NCBI GenBank assembly: GCA_030581615.1
Contig: JAKTTT010000034.1
Coordinates: 62,001 to 126,000, forward strand
Length of the DNA stretch: 64,000 bases
Direction: 5' to 3'
From: Alloascoidea africana
Taxonomy: Eukaryota; Ascomycota; Alloascoideomycetes; Alloascoideales; Alloascoideaceae
This document shows positions 55,494-64,000 of the stretch, piece after piece. Position 1 is the stretch's first letter; every line of letters begins with the position of its first letter. The translations under genes were made by a program, and so were the position numbers. The notes below the pieces were generated by a model that ran no database searches, had not been told where the DNA came from, and worked only from the letters and a program-made list of their open reading frames with translations.

Positions 55494-56245
55494 ATGGTAT
55501 GGATCAAAAAAAAAACAGCAACAACCCCAACCCCTATATGAGGTGGTGTATAATAATTGTTAACACAACATACTCTTTCTCAAAGTCTTCTTCAAACAAA
55601 ACTTATAAAGACGCATTTGCGTTATTTGATAAAAAAGGAACAGGACAAGTTCCAGTCCAAGCACTTGGAGATTTACTTCGGGCAGTTGGACAAAATCCAA
55701 CCTTGGCGGAGATTGATGAGTTGGAGAAGACCGTCAGTGGTGATCGTATGTGCTGAACTCCAAACAAGTCAAGTTTTTTTTTTTTTTTTTCGGGGAGGGC
55801 AGAAGGGATATTAACTTATGGGTATGGGTATTGTTTAGTTGATTTTGAAACCTATGTTAAAATCATCAACCGTCCTGATGGATTTAAACCCCTGGGTCAA
55901 CCTGAAGAATACATCCGTGGATTTCAAGTTTTTGATAAAGAGGCGACTGGATTTATTGGTGTTGGAGAATTGAGATACAGTATGTATATTGAGGAGAAGG
56001 GAACAACAATGATGATGATGATGAAGGGATCTAACTGGTTCTAGTTTTGACCTCTATTGGTGAAAAACTTACAGATGCAGAGGTTGATGAGTTGCTCAAG
56101 GGCGTTAACGTTACAAAAGACGGAAATGTGAACTATGTTGGTATGTACAACACAACCACAACCACAACCACAACCACACTTGGGGGATGAAATCGTACTA
56201 ACGGGATTGTTTGTAGAATTCGTCAAGGCTATTCTTGCACAGTGA
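55494..56245 (+). CDS. MLC1: Myosin essential light chain (Mlc1/Cdc4 type), five exons
   Basis: This EF-hand protein binds IQ motifs of type II and V myosins and IQGAP and is needed for cytokinesis. Exons are 55494-55496 (ATG only), 55586-55745, 55839-55979, 56045-56140 and 56217-56245, giving 142 aa. Donors are GTATGG/GTATGT. Acceptors are CAAAG, TTTAG, TCTAG and TGTAG; a TACTAAC branch is visible in the last intron. The protein closely follows fission-yeast Cdc4: ALFDKKGTGQVPVQALGDLL, RAVGQNPTLAE, RGFQVFDKEATGFIGVGELR, SIGEKLTDAEVDELLKGV. EF-hand loops are degenerate, as in the family. The ATG-only first exon is inferred, because the next frame has no ATG before the conserved TYKDAFALFD. 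Confidence 0.87.
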
Positions 56246-56421
56246 TTTCAATATCAATAATTTTTGTTCTCTCTCTGTGTATCGATAAAGAAATAATAAA
56301 ACTTGGCATAAACATTATCATAAAATCAAAAAAAAACATGGTATTTTGATGATATATTATACAAAACCTGTAAAAAAAATTATATATATAGAATATATAT
56401 ACACGCAGTAGTAGTAGGTAA

Positions 56422-58128
56422 TCATAGTATTGGTAAGAAATTCCCTATTATCATCATTGGAATTCCAAAAACGTCTCTTTTCAAAGTCCAAACACAATTT
56501 GTCTTTATACGATGATGATTTGGAGTTAACAAAGTACAATCAGACATTGTTGCGCCTCTAAAATCACCAAAAGATATTTTTGAAAAAAGTTGGAAATATT
56601 CAAGTACAGAATCATCATCCATCAATTCAACTATAAAAGTTGTTCGATTTAACAATTGTTCTTCATTCCAACCTGTCAATATACAAAATTCTTTACCGAC
56701 ATAGGCAACTTGGCCCGTACGACGCCATATAATTGTTGGAGTTCCCGAGATTGAAATGAAACGTTCATATTCGAGTAAAGTACGTTGGAAGCATTGTTCC
56801 ATAAAGATTAGGTCATCTTCTTTTAAAGTGCTTGTACATGCGATGAAAGAAGGTCGGTATTGGGCCATGGATTTTGCCATTTGAACGAGATAGGAACGGT
56901 TGAAGCGAGATTTGAGATATGCTACAAGACCATGGAAGCCCGGGGTATAACTGAAGGCGTGTTGGACCTTGTCATAGACTTCAGCGGGATATCTGTATTT
57001 GAGACCATGGACGTAGTTGGAAGTTGCAGTACGGGCACCACCATGGGCAGCACGGGTCTGGGAATCGCGGATTGAAGTTGCCGAGTATTTTGATTTGAAA
57101 CCGTAAGAATCGTCTTCAATAGGGTCCATTCCTATGACGAAGGAAAGGGCGGATTTGGGCGGTGAGATGGGCGATCCCGCGGGATCTGGAGCAGATGGAG
57201 TATTTGGTGAGCCGGTGGCCGTTGTAGCATTCGCATTATTTGTGTTTGTGTTTGTGTTTGCATTTGCGGGTTGGGTTGAGTCGGCAGAGCCTGGGCCAGT
57301 TGGGGCAGTGGCCTCAGTAGCCTTTTGTTTCGTCAGGATGGCGTCCATCACTTCGGGAAAGGACACCATGCTCTGTTCGTTTTGCAGTTTGCCCAAAAAG
57401 TACTGGTTGATGTAGGCAGAGGATTCCTGGTGATCTGGGAAGTAGGTCATTCGTTGTCTTTTGGGAACGGGCGCAGCGGCAGAGGCAGAGGCAGAAACTG
57501 AAGTTGAAGCTGAAGTTGGAGATGGATTTGGATTTTGAGCTGGGACAGAGGACGAGGCCGAGGCCGAGACATATGAGGGCTTTGCGATCTTGTAGAGATC
57601 GTCCTGGGGTCGAGGATGGGGATGCGTGGGGGCGGTAGGAGCCGGCTTTGGAAGCAACTTTCGCTCTTTGCGGCGCACAGCGGACTCGTAAAGGGACGGC
57701 GAGCGGGATCGGGATCGCGAGGGCGAGTGGGAATGAGAATGAGGATGCGAATGAGAGGAAGAGGGCGATCGTCTCTGATCGTCGCGATGGGCGCGATGGG
57801 CGCTGGCAGCAGCTCTGAGGGAAGCGGGCGCACTGGCGGGCGCACTGGCGGGCGCGGCAGGTGATGGCAGGCCCGTGGCGGGAGGCAGCGCCTGGTGTTG
57901 GAGCTGGAGCTGGAGCTGGAGCTGGTGGTGCTGGATGGGCTCGTAGGCCGAGCGCGAGTACGCCATGGCCACGCTGGACGGGCGGGAGCCGGAGCTGTTG
58001 CTGTTGCTGTTGCTGTTGCTGTGGGCCATGGCCAGCGAGGACGGGCACGGGGAGACGGCTGGGGCTGGTGTGGAGGCAGAAGACACCTCCGCGGACGGGC
58101 GCTGGGCACAACCGCCAGAAAACGCCAT
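56422..58128 (-). CDS. Ert1/Rds2-family regulator, apparently lacking the zinc cluster
   Basis: Ert1/AcuK-type proteins control gluconeogenesis and non-fermentable carbon use. Starting at the ATG at 58128 gives 568 aa (a start at 58242 would add 38 Arg/Pro-rich residues). The C-terminal half is highly conserved: FSYTPGFHGLVAYLKSRF, YRPSFIACTSTLKEDDLIFM, then the PAS-like TPTIIWRRTGQVAYVGKEFC and FSKISFGDFRGATMSDCTLL, ending MIIGNFLPIL. The N-terminal 250 residues are Ser/Pro/Gln/Ala low complexity from very GC-rich DNA. They do not contain the CX2CX6C... zinc cluster that should sit at the N-terminus. Either the family DNA-binding domain was lost, or it lies in an exon I cannot see. The gene is divergent from ARC1. 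Confidence 0.78.
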   Translation of the reverse strand: MAFSGGCAQRPSAEVSSASTPAPAVSPCPSSLAMAHSNSNSNSNSSGSRPSSVAMAYSRSAYEPIQHHQLQLQLQLQHQALPPATGLPSPAAPASAPASAPASLRAAASAHRAHRDDQRRSPSSSHSHPHSHSHSPSRSRSRSPSLYESAVRRKERKLLPKPAPTAPTHPHPRPQDDLYKIAKPSYVSASASSSVPAQNPNPSPTSASTSVSASASAAAPVPKRQRMTYFPDHQESSAYINQYFLGKLQNEQSMVSFPEVMDAILTKQKATEATAPTGPGSADSTQPANANTNTNTNNANATTATGSPNTPSAPDPAGSPISPPKSALSFVIGMDPIEDDSYGFKSKYSATSIRDSQTRAAHGGARTATSNYVHGLKYRYPAEVYDKVQHAFSYTPGFHGLVAYLKSRFNRSYLVQMAKSMAQYRPSFIACTSTLKEDDLIFMEQCFQRTLLEYERFISISGTPTIIWRRTGQVAYVGKEFCILTGWNEEQLLNRTTFIVELMDDDSVLEYFQLFSKISFGDFRGATMSDCTLLTPNHHRIKTNCVWTLKRDVFGIPMMIIGNFLPIL

Positions 58129-58509
58129 GTCGAGGCAGAGGAAGGGAACCGGGAAGGGAACCGGGAACCGGGAACCGGGAAACGGCGGACGCGATCGGCG
58201 AGCGCGAGCGCGAGGGCGACGACCACGGGAGAGACAGCCCACAGTGAGGACTCCAACTCCAACTCCAACTCCAGCCAGGCCACCACGACTCCGGGAAGGA
58301 CTCCGGGAAGGACTCCGGGAAGGACTCCAACCTCTCCAGCCCGCGGGCCAGCTTCACCAGGCCCGGGCGGCAGAGCCCGCGGGACGCTGCGCCGGAAGCG
58401 CTGGGAGCGCGGGCGGGCTGGAAGGGTGCACTCCCACTCCCATCTCTTCGCTCCTCCGTGAAAATTTATCTCCTGCCCGTCCCACACATTCTGTCCAGTC
58501 ATCTTCACC
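58129..58509. promoter_or_regulatory. GC-rich divergent promoter with tandem repeats (ERT1-like / ARC1)
   Basis: This region holds GGGAACC tandem units (about 58143-58180), a CAACTC repeat (58251-58275) and about 3.5 copies of the 12-mer GACTCCGGGAAG (58287-58328). The whole tract is strongly GC-rich. Overlapping frames on both strands reflect the composition. Confidence 0.6.
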
Positions 58510-59652
58510 ATGCCGTCCTCCCTACAAGCAAAGCCCGGCGTGACTCTCGCGCCCACGCCTTCAGACGACTTTGCCGCCGCAGAGCAGTCCCAATGGCTGA
58601 CTCTGAGCAAGCGCTTCCCCGAATCGCTGCCCCAGCTGAACGAGGCCCTCCAGTCTCGCACTTTCCTCCTGGGCTCCCACTCTCCAACCGCAGCAGACGT
58701 GGCCGTGTTCGAAGCTGTGCTGCCCCTGCTAAAAACCTTTGACGAGCCCACCGCCGTCCGCTTCAGACACATTGTGCGATGGGCCGACCTGATCCAGCAC
58801 GCCGTTGTGGACCTGCCCGCTGACCACCTGGCCGCTTTCAACCTCGATCTGCCGGCCCCCAGAGAACACAAGCCAAAGCCCGAGAAGAAGCCTGTTCCCA
58901 GTGCTGCTGCTGCCGCTTCTGCTGCTCAGCCAAAGCAGGAAAAGAAAAAAATGCAAAAAAAACAAAAAAACGACAAGGTCGCGAGCGCTGCAACTCCAGA
59001 CAAGAGCAAGACCTCAGAACCCGCAAAAGAAGAGTCCGAGAAGGACAAAGCCGAGCGATTGAAGAAAGAGAAAAAGGACAAAAAGGCAAAGGCAAGGGCG
59101 AAACAGGAAGCGGCCTCCAAGAAAGCCGAACTGGTGCTTTCCCCTGCTCTCGTGGACTTTCGTGTGGGCTTTATCCAAAAGGCTGTGAAGCACCCAGATG
59201 CCGACTCCTTGTACGTGTCCACCATCGACATGGGCGACCCCGAAGGACCTCGCACCGTGTGTTCAGGCCTCGTCAAATACGTGCCTCTTGACCAAATGCA
59301 ACAGCGCTTTGTAATCGTGATTGCAAACCTCAAGCCTGTATCCATGCGAGGAATCAAGAGTTGTGCAATGGTCCTATGTGCCAGTGACGAGGGCCACGGC
59401 CTCGTCGAGTTTGTGAATCCACCAGAAGGTTCGAATGCAGGCGACAAGATCTTCTTTGAAGGTTTTGATGGTACTCCTGAACCTGTTCTACCCCCGAAAA
59501 AGAAAATCTTTGAGACTCTTCAACCCAGATTCACCACAAACAATGCTTTGGAAGTGGTATACAGAGAAGAAGGCCAACCAGATCGCAAACTTGTCAACAA
59601 AGATGGTAAATTGTGTAGAGCCGCTACGCTTGTTGGTGCCACTGTCCGATAA
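58510..59652 (+). CDS. ARC1: tRNA-binding synthetase cofactor Arc1
   Basis: Arc1 bridges methionyl- and glutamyl-tRNA synthetases and delivers tRNA to them in the cytosol. The protein is 380 aa (S. cerevisiae: 376). The N-terminal GST-like part (about 1-120) shows LLGSHSPTAADVAVFEAVLP. A Lys/Ala/Glu-rich linker (about 120-208) binds tRNA non-specifically. The C-terminal EMAPII/OB-fold domain shows DFRVGFIQKAVKHPDADSLY, GPRTVCSGLVKYVP, VIANLKPVSMRGIKSCAMVL and the end NKDGKLCRAATLVGATVR. The 5' half is GC-rich and the 3' end AT-richer. Confidence 0.95.
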   Translation: MPSSLQAKPGVTLAPTPSDDFAAAEQSQWLTLSKRFPESLPQLNEALQSRTFLLGSHSPTAADVAVFEAVLPLLKTFDEPTAVRFRHIVRWADLIQHAVVDLPADHLAAFNLDLPAPREHKPKPEKKPVPSAAAAASAAQPKQEKKKMQKKQKNDKVASAATPDKSKTSEPAKEESEKDKAERLKKEKKDKKAKARAKQEAASKKAELVLSPALVDFRVGFIQKAVKHPDADSLYVSTIDMGDPEGPRTVCSGLVKYVPLDQMQQRFVIVIANLKPVSMRGIKSCAMVLCASDEGHGLVEFVNPPEGSNAGDKIFFEGFDGTPEPVLPPKKKIFETLQPRFTTNNALEVVYREEGQPDRKLVNKDGKLCRAATLVGATVR

Positions 59653-59684
59653 ATCTGATATATACATAAATAGTCTTTATTATT

Positions 59685-61411
59685 TCACAGGAATATACCA
59701 ATTACTCGACGTAAACCAGTTTTTGTATCCAAATCCGCCACCGTCGTCGTCGTCGTCGTCGTCCCTTCAAACTCACTTTCCAACGCTTCAACCCTTCCTC
59801 CAACAAGATCAATTTCCTTTAATGGAACAAGTTTTGTCTTTTTGAAAACTTTCCAAAACAAATAAATCAAAATAAATAAAATCAACGAAGAATAACAAAC
59901 AAAAAAATTCGAAACATCCCATGATGGCATAAAAGAATAAAAACCTTGTGTAATAATGATCAAGGTTAAAAATCCAAATGCAAAATAGGTCAAGTAAGGT
60001 TGTAATGGTGCTTTATAATGAAACAAGTTTTTATCATTTCGATCGATTCCTTGGATTTTTAAAGCATGGTAAAATCGAATATATGAAAACATGAACGTAT
60101 CCCAACCCAAAAATGAAAACACGGTTGTTAAATTGACAAGCCAATCGAAAACCGTTTCCGCTGTTGAATTTAATGTAAGTAATGAAAGAAGTCCAAAAGA
60201 TGCACAAACAATAACGGAATAATAAGGAATCCCTTTACTCGATGTCCATCCTAAAAATTGGGGTGCCAAGTTGCGTTTAGAAAGTGCAAAAAATGTTCGG
60301 GTTGGAATATAGATAAATGCATTTGCCGCTGTAAATACCGCAGTTAATATAACTGCATTCACAATACCTAGAAACATGTTAGATCAATACCACCACCACC
60401 ACTGCAATGATACTTACTGGCCAATGTACTCCCTCTCATCATGTTTTTGGCTGCTATAACAAATGGACTTTGCGCACCATTACTCGTCCCCGTTGCCAAA
60501 GCGCTCAACAAATTTTCATCTTGAGAGGAAACAACAAGTGATAAAAACAATACAGATCCACAATTCGATAGTATAATCCACCCAACTGCTTTTTTCATTA
60601 TACTTGGTAAAACCCGCGATCCATTGGGCAATTCCGAAACAGACAATGCAACAAGTTCAACACCTTGGAATCCAAATCCAGCTGTAATCATAACACTCCA
60701 AAATCCCAAAAATTTGCCCACTGGTTTCGAACTCAAATAATTGTTAAAAGGACCTGGATCCCGCCAATATCGGAACCCCACAGTTTCGTTTTTGTAATTA
60801 CCGCCACACGTTGTAACAAGACAAAAAATCATCGTACCCACTATCAGAATCAACTTGAGAATCGATAACCAAAATTCAATCTCTCCGTATTTTCCAACAT
60901 CGATACAATTCGTGAGCACAAGCAACACGATAAATATAAGCATCCATGCCCATGCTGGAACAATCACATCTTTATCCCAATATCGAATCAATAGAACCAT
61001 TGCTGTTATTTCAGTAGGAAACGCAATCATATAGGAAATAGCATATGTCCACCCCATTGCAACCCCCAATGACTCATCAACGTATCTAATTGCAAATTCA
61101 ACAAAGTTTCCTTCAACAGGTAAATACGATGTCATTTCAACAAGTGAACTGGCCATTGCAAAAGTTATAACAGATACAACAAGATATCCAATAAATGTCC
61201 CCGCTGGTCCAGCAGTATTAAGAGAATTGCCAGCATTTAAAAATAACCCGGTACCCAAGGTACCACCAACAGCCATAAGAACTACATGTCGTGGTTTTAA
61301 AGATCGTTGTAATTTGGGTAAGTCCTTAATTTTTGCTTCATCTTGGGATGTTGATGAAGAATCACCACCACTCGAAACAACGATTTTTTCTAAATCTTGT
61401 TTAAATGACAT
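59685..61411 (-). CDS. Amino-acid permease of the yeast YAT/AAP family, two exons
   Basis: This is a plasma-membrane amino-acid/H+ symporter with 12 TM segments. Exons are 61411-60418 and 60367-59685, giving 558 aa. The 50-nt intron has donor GTAAGT and acceptor CTAG, and the join restores STLASIVNAVILTAVFTAANA. Family marks are LQRSLKPRHVVLMAVGGTLG, TGLFLNAG, VGFRYWRDPGPF, GFQGVELVALSVSELPN and ANAFIYIPTRTFFALSK. The sequence looks closest to Dip5- or general-type permeases, but substrate specificity cannot be fixed. A run of seven Thr lies near the C-terminus. It converges with ARC1 with only 32 bp between the stop codons. Confidence 0.9.
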
Positions 61412-62760
61412 GTTCTGTTCCTCTATCCTTTTTGTTTTTGTTTTTGTTTTGGTTCACACCCGTGTCTGTAAACCGAGACACGAAATCTTGTTCTGCAGAG
61501 AAGTTTGGAATAATGTGTAAAGAGTTGTTAGTAGTGAAAACAAATAGAAAAAAGAGAATTTGGGGGAGGTGGAGAGGGAGGGAAAAATCTGTATGGCTGG
61601 AAAGGAAAGCTGATGATGGATTTTTGAAAAATGTGAATCAGAAACTCTAGGACATCACCAGAAAGAAAGAAAAGAGAGAGAGAGAAAGAAAGAAAGAGAA
61701 AAAAAAAAGTTTTTTTGGGATGCGTAACTCTTCGAAGAAAACCAAAAACCAAAAACCCAATATATAAAACTGAATTGGGTATATAAACCAAAAATCAATT
61801 CAACAATTTGAATATGTATGCTCATCGCGGTCAGCCGCGCCCAAACGTGCATACTTCACACACACCCAAGAGGAAAAAAAGACAGACGTGCGCGGTTTTT
61901 CCGTTTTTCTGTTTTTCCGGGATCCCTCCCGATCACTAACACCAACACTCAAAGACACCTTGTGTGGTGTCGTGTTTTTAGTTCTTGTTCCAACTCATAA
62001 TCATCTTGTTCGTTATAATTAGTCAACCATAAATAGAGTATAATAACTCTTGATGAGAGAAAGAGAGAGCAAGAAAAAAAAAAAAGTAATTAATCACTAA
62101 GAAATTAAAGAATTTTTTTTTTTTGGAGGCAAAACTAAAAGTAGCTAACCAAAAACGAACATCTACTGCTGCTGCACATTTTACATTCATCATTAAGCCG
62201 CCAAATGTAATATGTATCAAGTCCACCCGGAAATCACAACAAACTTATTTTTTTTTTTTTAGTTTTTTTAGTTGCTTTCTTATTTTTGTTCCCCCCACCC
62301 CACCACCACCTAAAGAACCAACCAAAAGTGCCTAAAAATGAACAATGCGCTGGAATTTGGACGTGGGGTATATCTTCTCCCGATTATCCTAAATATCTTT
62401 TTTTCTTTTTCCTCTCTCTTTTTATATCCTCCATAGATGAATTTTTTGAATTAGTGTGCTTATTACGCGCGTCTTGTTTGAGCGAGGAGTCTCTAATCCA
62501 ATTTTTAGTTTTAGGTTTTAACAAGCATTGTTAAATTTCTGACAGGTGGTGGGTGTGATCAGGGATTGGAATATCAGATCCGCCTGTTCCCGCTAAGGAA
62601 GCTCAAATTCCCATTTCCCAATTGAGTATTTGGAAAACCAGGGTCGCGTCATATTCATATTTACATACAGATGGGTCAAGAAAAATAGATGGATCAACAG
62701 TACCATAACATAACATGAGCATGAGTCATTATCATGAGTCATTATCATTATAATCATCAA
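61412..62760. other. Intergenic region upstream of the amino-acid permease
   Basis: This 1.35 kb lies between the permease start and the stop of the Tim17-like gene, so most of it is permease promoter. It contains TTTTTG repeats next to the start, a long GA-rich purine tract (61660-61710), two TATATAAA elements (61761 and 61780) and several A/T runs. No gene is supported. Confidence 0.55.
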
Positions 62761-63402
62761 TCATGGTTCTAAAGGCTTGCTTGCAATTGACTCCAACTCT
62801 ATCCCTCCTCCTCCTCCTTGTCGTCTACTCACACCCATCTTTTCCAAATACCAAACTCTCCCACCCCGTGCAAATATCAAAGCATCTTGAACAAGTCCAG
62901 AAACAGTTCCAAAGATGAATCCCGTTCTTATATTATTCAACGTTTGAATCCGACTTAAACCAGTATACCTTGCATAACCCCAACCTGCCATTGTCGTTGC
63001 AAACATTGTCGATGTAAAATCGATAAATCCCTTGAGTTGATCAATATATGCTTCAAATCCAAAATATAACCCACAAAAGACCCCAACTTTACCCGCATAT
63101 TTCACACTCTCAACCATCCCATGTTTCAAAACATAGTAGTTTTTCCGTTTGTGATAGAAATACCATCCTTCCATACTTTGTGGTAATCGATGTGCATTTT
63201 CTGCAAGAAATCGAAGTGAAGTTTTTTTATAACCTTGATAAAATCCAGCAAGTGCACCATAAGTCCCTGACATGAACAAGATTAAAGGTAATCGATATTT
63301 CGGATGTAGGTTGAACCTTTGACCCCGATTATCTTCTTCAAATTGCCTCCGTATCTGGGCCGTCTCTTGCTCTATCCGAGCTACCCTTTCAGACTCCTCC
63401 AT
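62761..63402 (-). CDS. Conserved small membrane protein, Tim17/22/23-like organisation
   Basis: The protein is 213 aa. A charged N-terminus (EESERVARIEQETAQIRRQF) precedes Gly-rich hydrophobic helices: LILFMSGTYGALAGFYQGYK, AGKVGVFCGLYFGFEAYI, FATTMAGWGYARY and GFIFGTVSGLVQDALIF. GxxxG-type spacing in four weak helices is typical of the Tim17 fold. The segment SLRFLAENAHRLPQSMEGWY followed by YHKRKNY resembles a fungal family of unknown function I have seen in filamentous species. The mitochondrial inner membrane is a plausible place. I do not recognise a named yeast gene. Confidence 0.6.
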   Translation of the reverse strand: MEESERVARIEQETAQIRRQFEEDNRGQRFNLHPKYRLPLILFMSGTYGALAGFYQGYKKTSLRFLAENAHRLPQSMEGWYFYHKRKNYYVLKHGMVESVKYAGKVGVFCGLYFGFEAYIDQLKGFIDFTSTMFATTMAGWGYARYTGLSRIQTLNNIRTGFIFGTVSGLVQDALIFARGGRVWYLEKMGVSRRQGGGGGIELESIASKPLEP

Positions 63403-63862
63403 CCTTTATCTCTCGTCCTGTTGGTGTCTGTCAGAGTCAGTGTGCGTATGGGAGAGAGAGGTGGATGTGTGTGAGGAATTGTGTGTTGACACCGGGTAAA
63501 CCGAAAATATAGCAAACACGGTCGGTCGGTCTGCCCAAGTTTCTTGTCTCACAACCGTTGTTCCTAATTCTGTTACTCTAATCTAATTCTAGTCTCTTAT
63601 TGCTATGAAATTGGTGATTTTTTCACACTTATTCAGGGCCTACTCTTGAGACAAACTCTCCCTTGGGTGTTTCTGGCTTTGGGTCGGTTGTTTTTTCTTC
63701 ACGTGACCTACACATTATCCATTTATGGACTGTTTGATCCATCATCTGGCTGAAAGCAGGGAAAATATATCAAGCCTCTTTCATCCTTTCACTCTCTTTT
63801 TTTTTCTCTTCAAGTCAACTTTACACTTTTACTTTTCGCTTGCACTTGCACTTGCACTTGTG
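63403..63862. other. Divergent promoter between the Tim17-like gene and the MFS gene
   Basis: This 460 bp region has a GA-rich patch (63450-63470), a CACGTGAC-like TCACGTGA at about 63699 and a CACTTG repeat just before the MFS start (63841-63860). No gene lies within it. Confidence 0.5.
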
Positions 63863-63973
63863 ATGGTGTCTCCTGAATTCGTCCGTCCTGAGGACAAAAG
63901 GAGAATCACGCCCTATCTTGTGTTTGCCACGATGGTGGCATGTTTTGGAGCTCTCCAATTTGGTTATCATCTG
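63863..63973 (+). CDS. First exon of a VPS73/YBR241C-like MFS transporter (partial)
   Basis: The 37 codons from the ATG at 63863 encode MVSPEFVRPEDKRRITPYLV and then FATMVACFGALQFGYHL. This is the start of the first helix of the sugar-porter-like MFS family that includes yeast Vps73 and YBR241C. A donor GTGAGG follows directly at 63974, and the unspliced frame would stop seven bases later. The next exon is beyond the window. The start at this ATG is supported because the upstream in-frame sequence is not MFS-like. Confidence 0.7.
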
Positions 63974-64000
63974 GTGAGGTGTTAGTGATGAGGCCTATCT

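Noticed and set aside
57447-58871. 474-codon minus-strand frame overlapping ERT1-like and ARC1
   Set aside because: It overlaps two well-supported genes in other frames and consists of Arg/Pro/Ser low complexity caused by GC-rich DNA.

Overview
This window reads as nuclear DNA from a budding yeast (Saccharomycotina) outside the classical Saccharomyces group. The genes are yeast-type single-copy housekeeping genes. Many carry short spliceosomal introns (44-200 nt, donors GTAAGT/GTATGT/GTGAGT, branch sites close to TACTAAC). The MLC1/cdc4-type light chain alone has four. PRP38 and the RDS2/ERT1-type regulator resemble fission yeast or filamentous fungi as much as baker's yeast. Dynein intermediate chain, a DOT6/TOD6-type Myb repressor and a Leu3-type zinc cluster protein point to Ascomycota. 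I cannot name the species. No tRNA, rRNA, CRISPR array, transposon or virus-like element was recognised.

Layout. 1-7.3 kb: C-terminal tail of an RGG-rich protein (+), PRP38 (-), mitochondrial ribosomal protein MRPL25/mL59 (-), ARG8 (+), VNX1-type vacuolar cation/H+ antiporter (-). 8.3-13.7 kb: dynein intermediate chain (-) and a La-motif protein of the SRO9 type (-). 14.1-14.45 kb: a GC-rich block full of strong hairpins, a candidate structured RNA. 14.75-27.5 kb: VPS4, ORC4 and SST2 (+), LEU3 (-), and a YCR023C-like MFS transporter (+). 27.5-33.8 kb: 6.4 kb with no convincing gene. 33.8-35.5 kb: DOT6/TOD6-type Myb repressor, followed by another 3.9 kb without a clear gene. 39.5-44.5 kb: RPS5 (-), a YAT2-type carnitine acetyltransferase (+), and an HGSNAT-like membrane protein (-). 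44.8-47.6 kb: a Ser/Thr-rich GPI-type cell-wall protein with internal repeats. 49.9-51.4 kb: MEP2-type ammonium transporter. 52.2-61.4 kb: DPS1, DPH7, MLC1/cdc4, an ERT1-like regulator, ARC1 and an amino-acid permease. 62.8-64 kb: a Tim17-like membrane protein and the first exon of a VPS73/YBR241C-like MFS transporter.

How the genes relate. There is no operon logic. There is, however, a nitrogen/amino-acid theme: ARG8 with paired Gcn4 sites, LEU3, MEP2 with GATA sites, and an amino-acid permease. There is also a translation theme: RPS5, MRPL25, DPS1, ARC1, DPH7, and DOT6/TOD6 and SRO9 as regulators. Exon structures below were worked out by hand from reading frame, splice sites and family similarity; they make several proteins longer than their largest uninterrupted reading frame.

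Base composition is uneven. Several promoter-proximal stretches (about 14.1-14.45, 32.4-33.5, 40.43-40.75, 51.5-51.85 and 57.4-58.6 kb) are markedly GC-rich against an AT-rich background. Intergenic DNA is full of poly-A/T runs and short tandem repeats.
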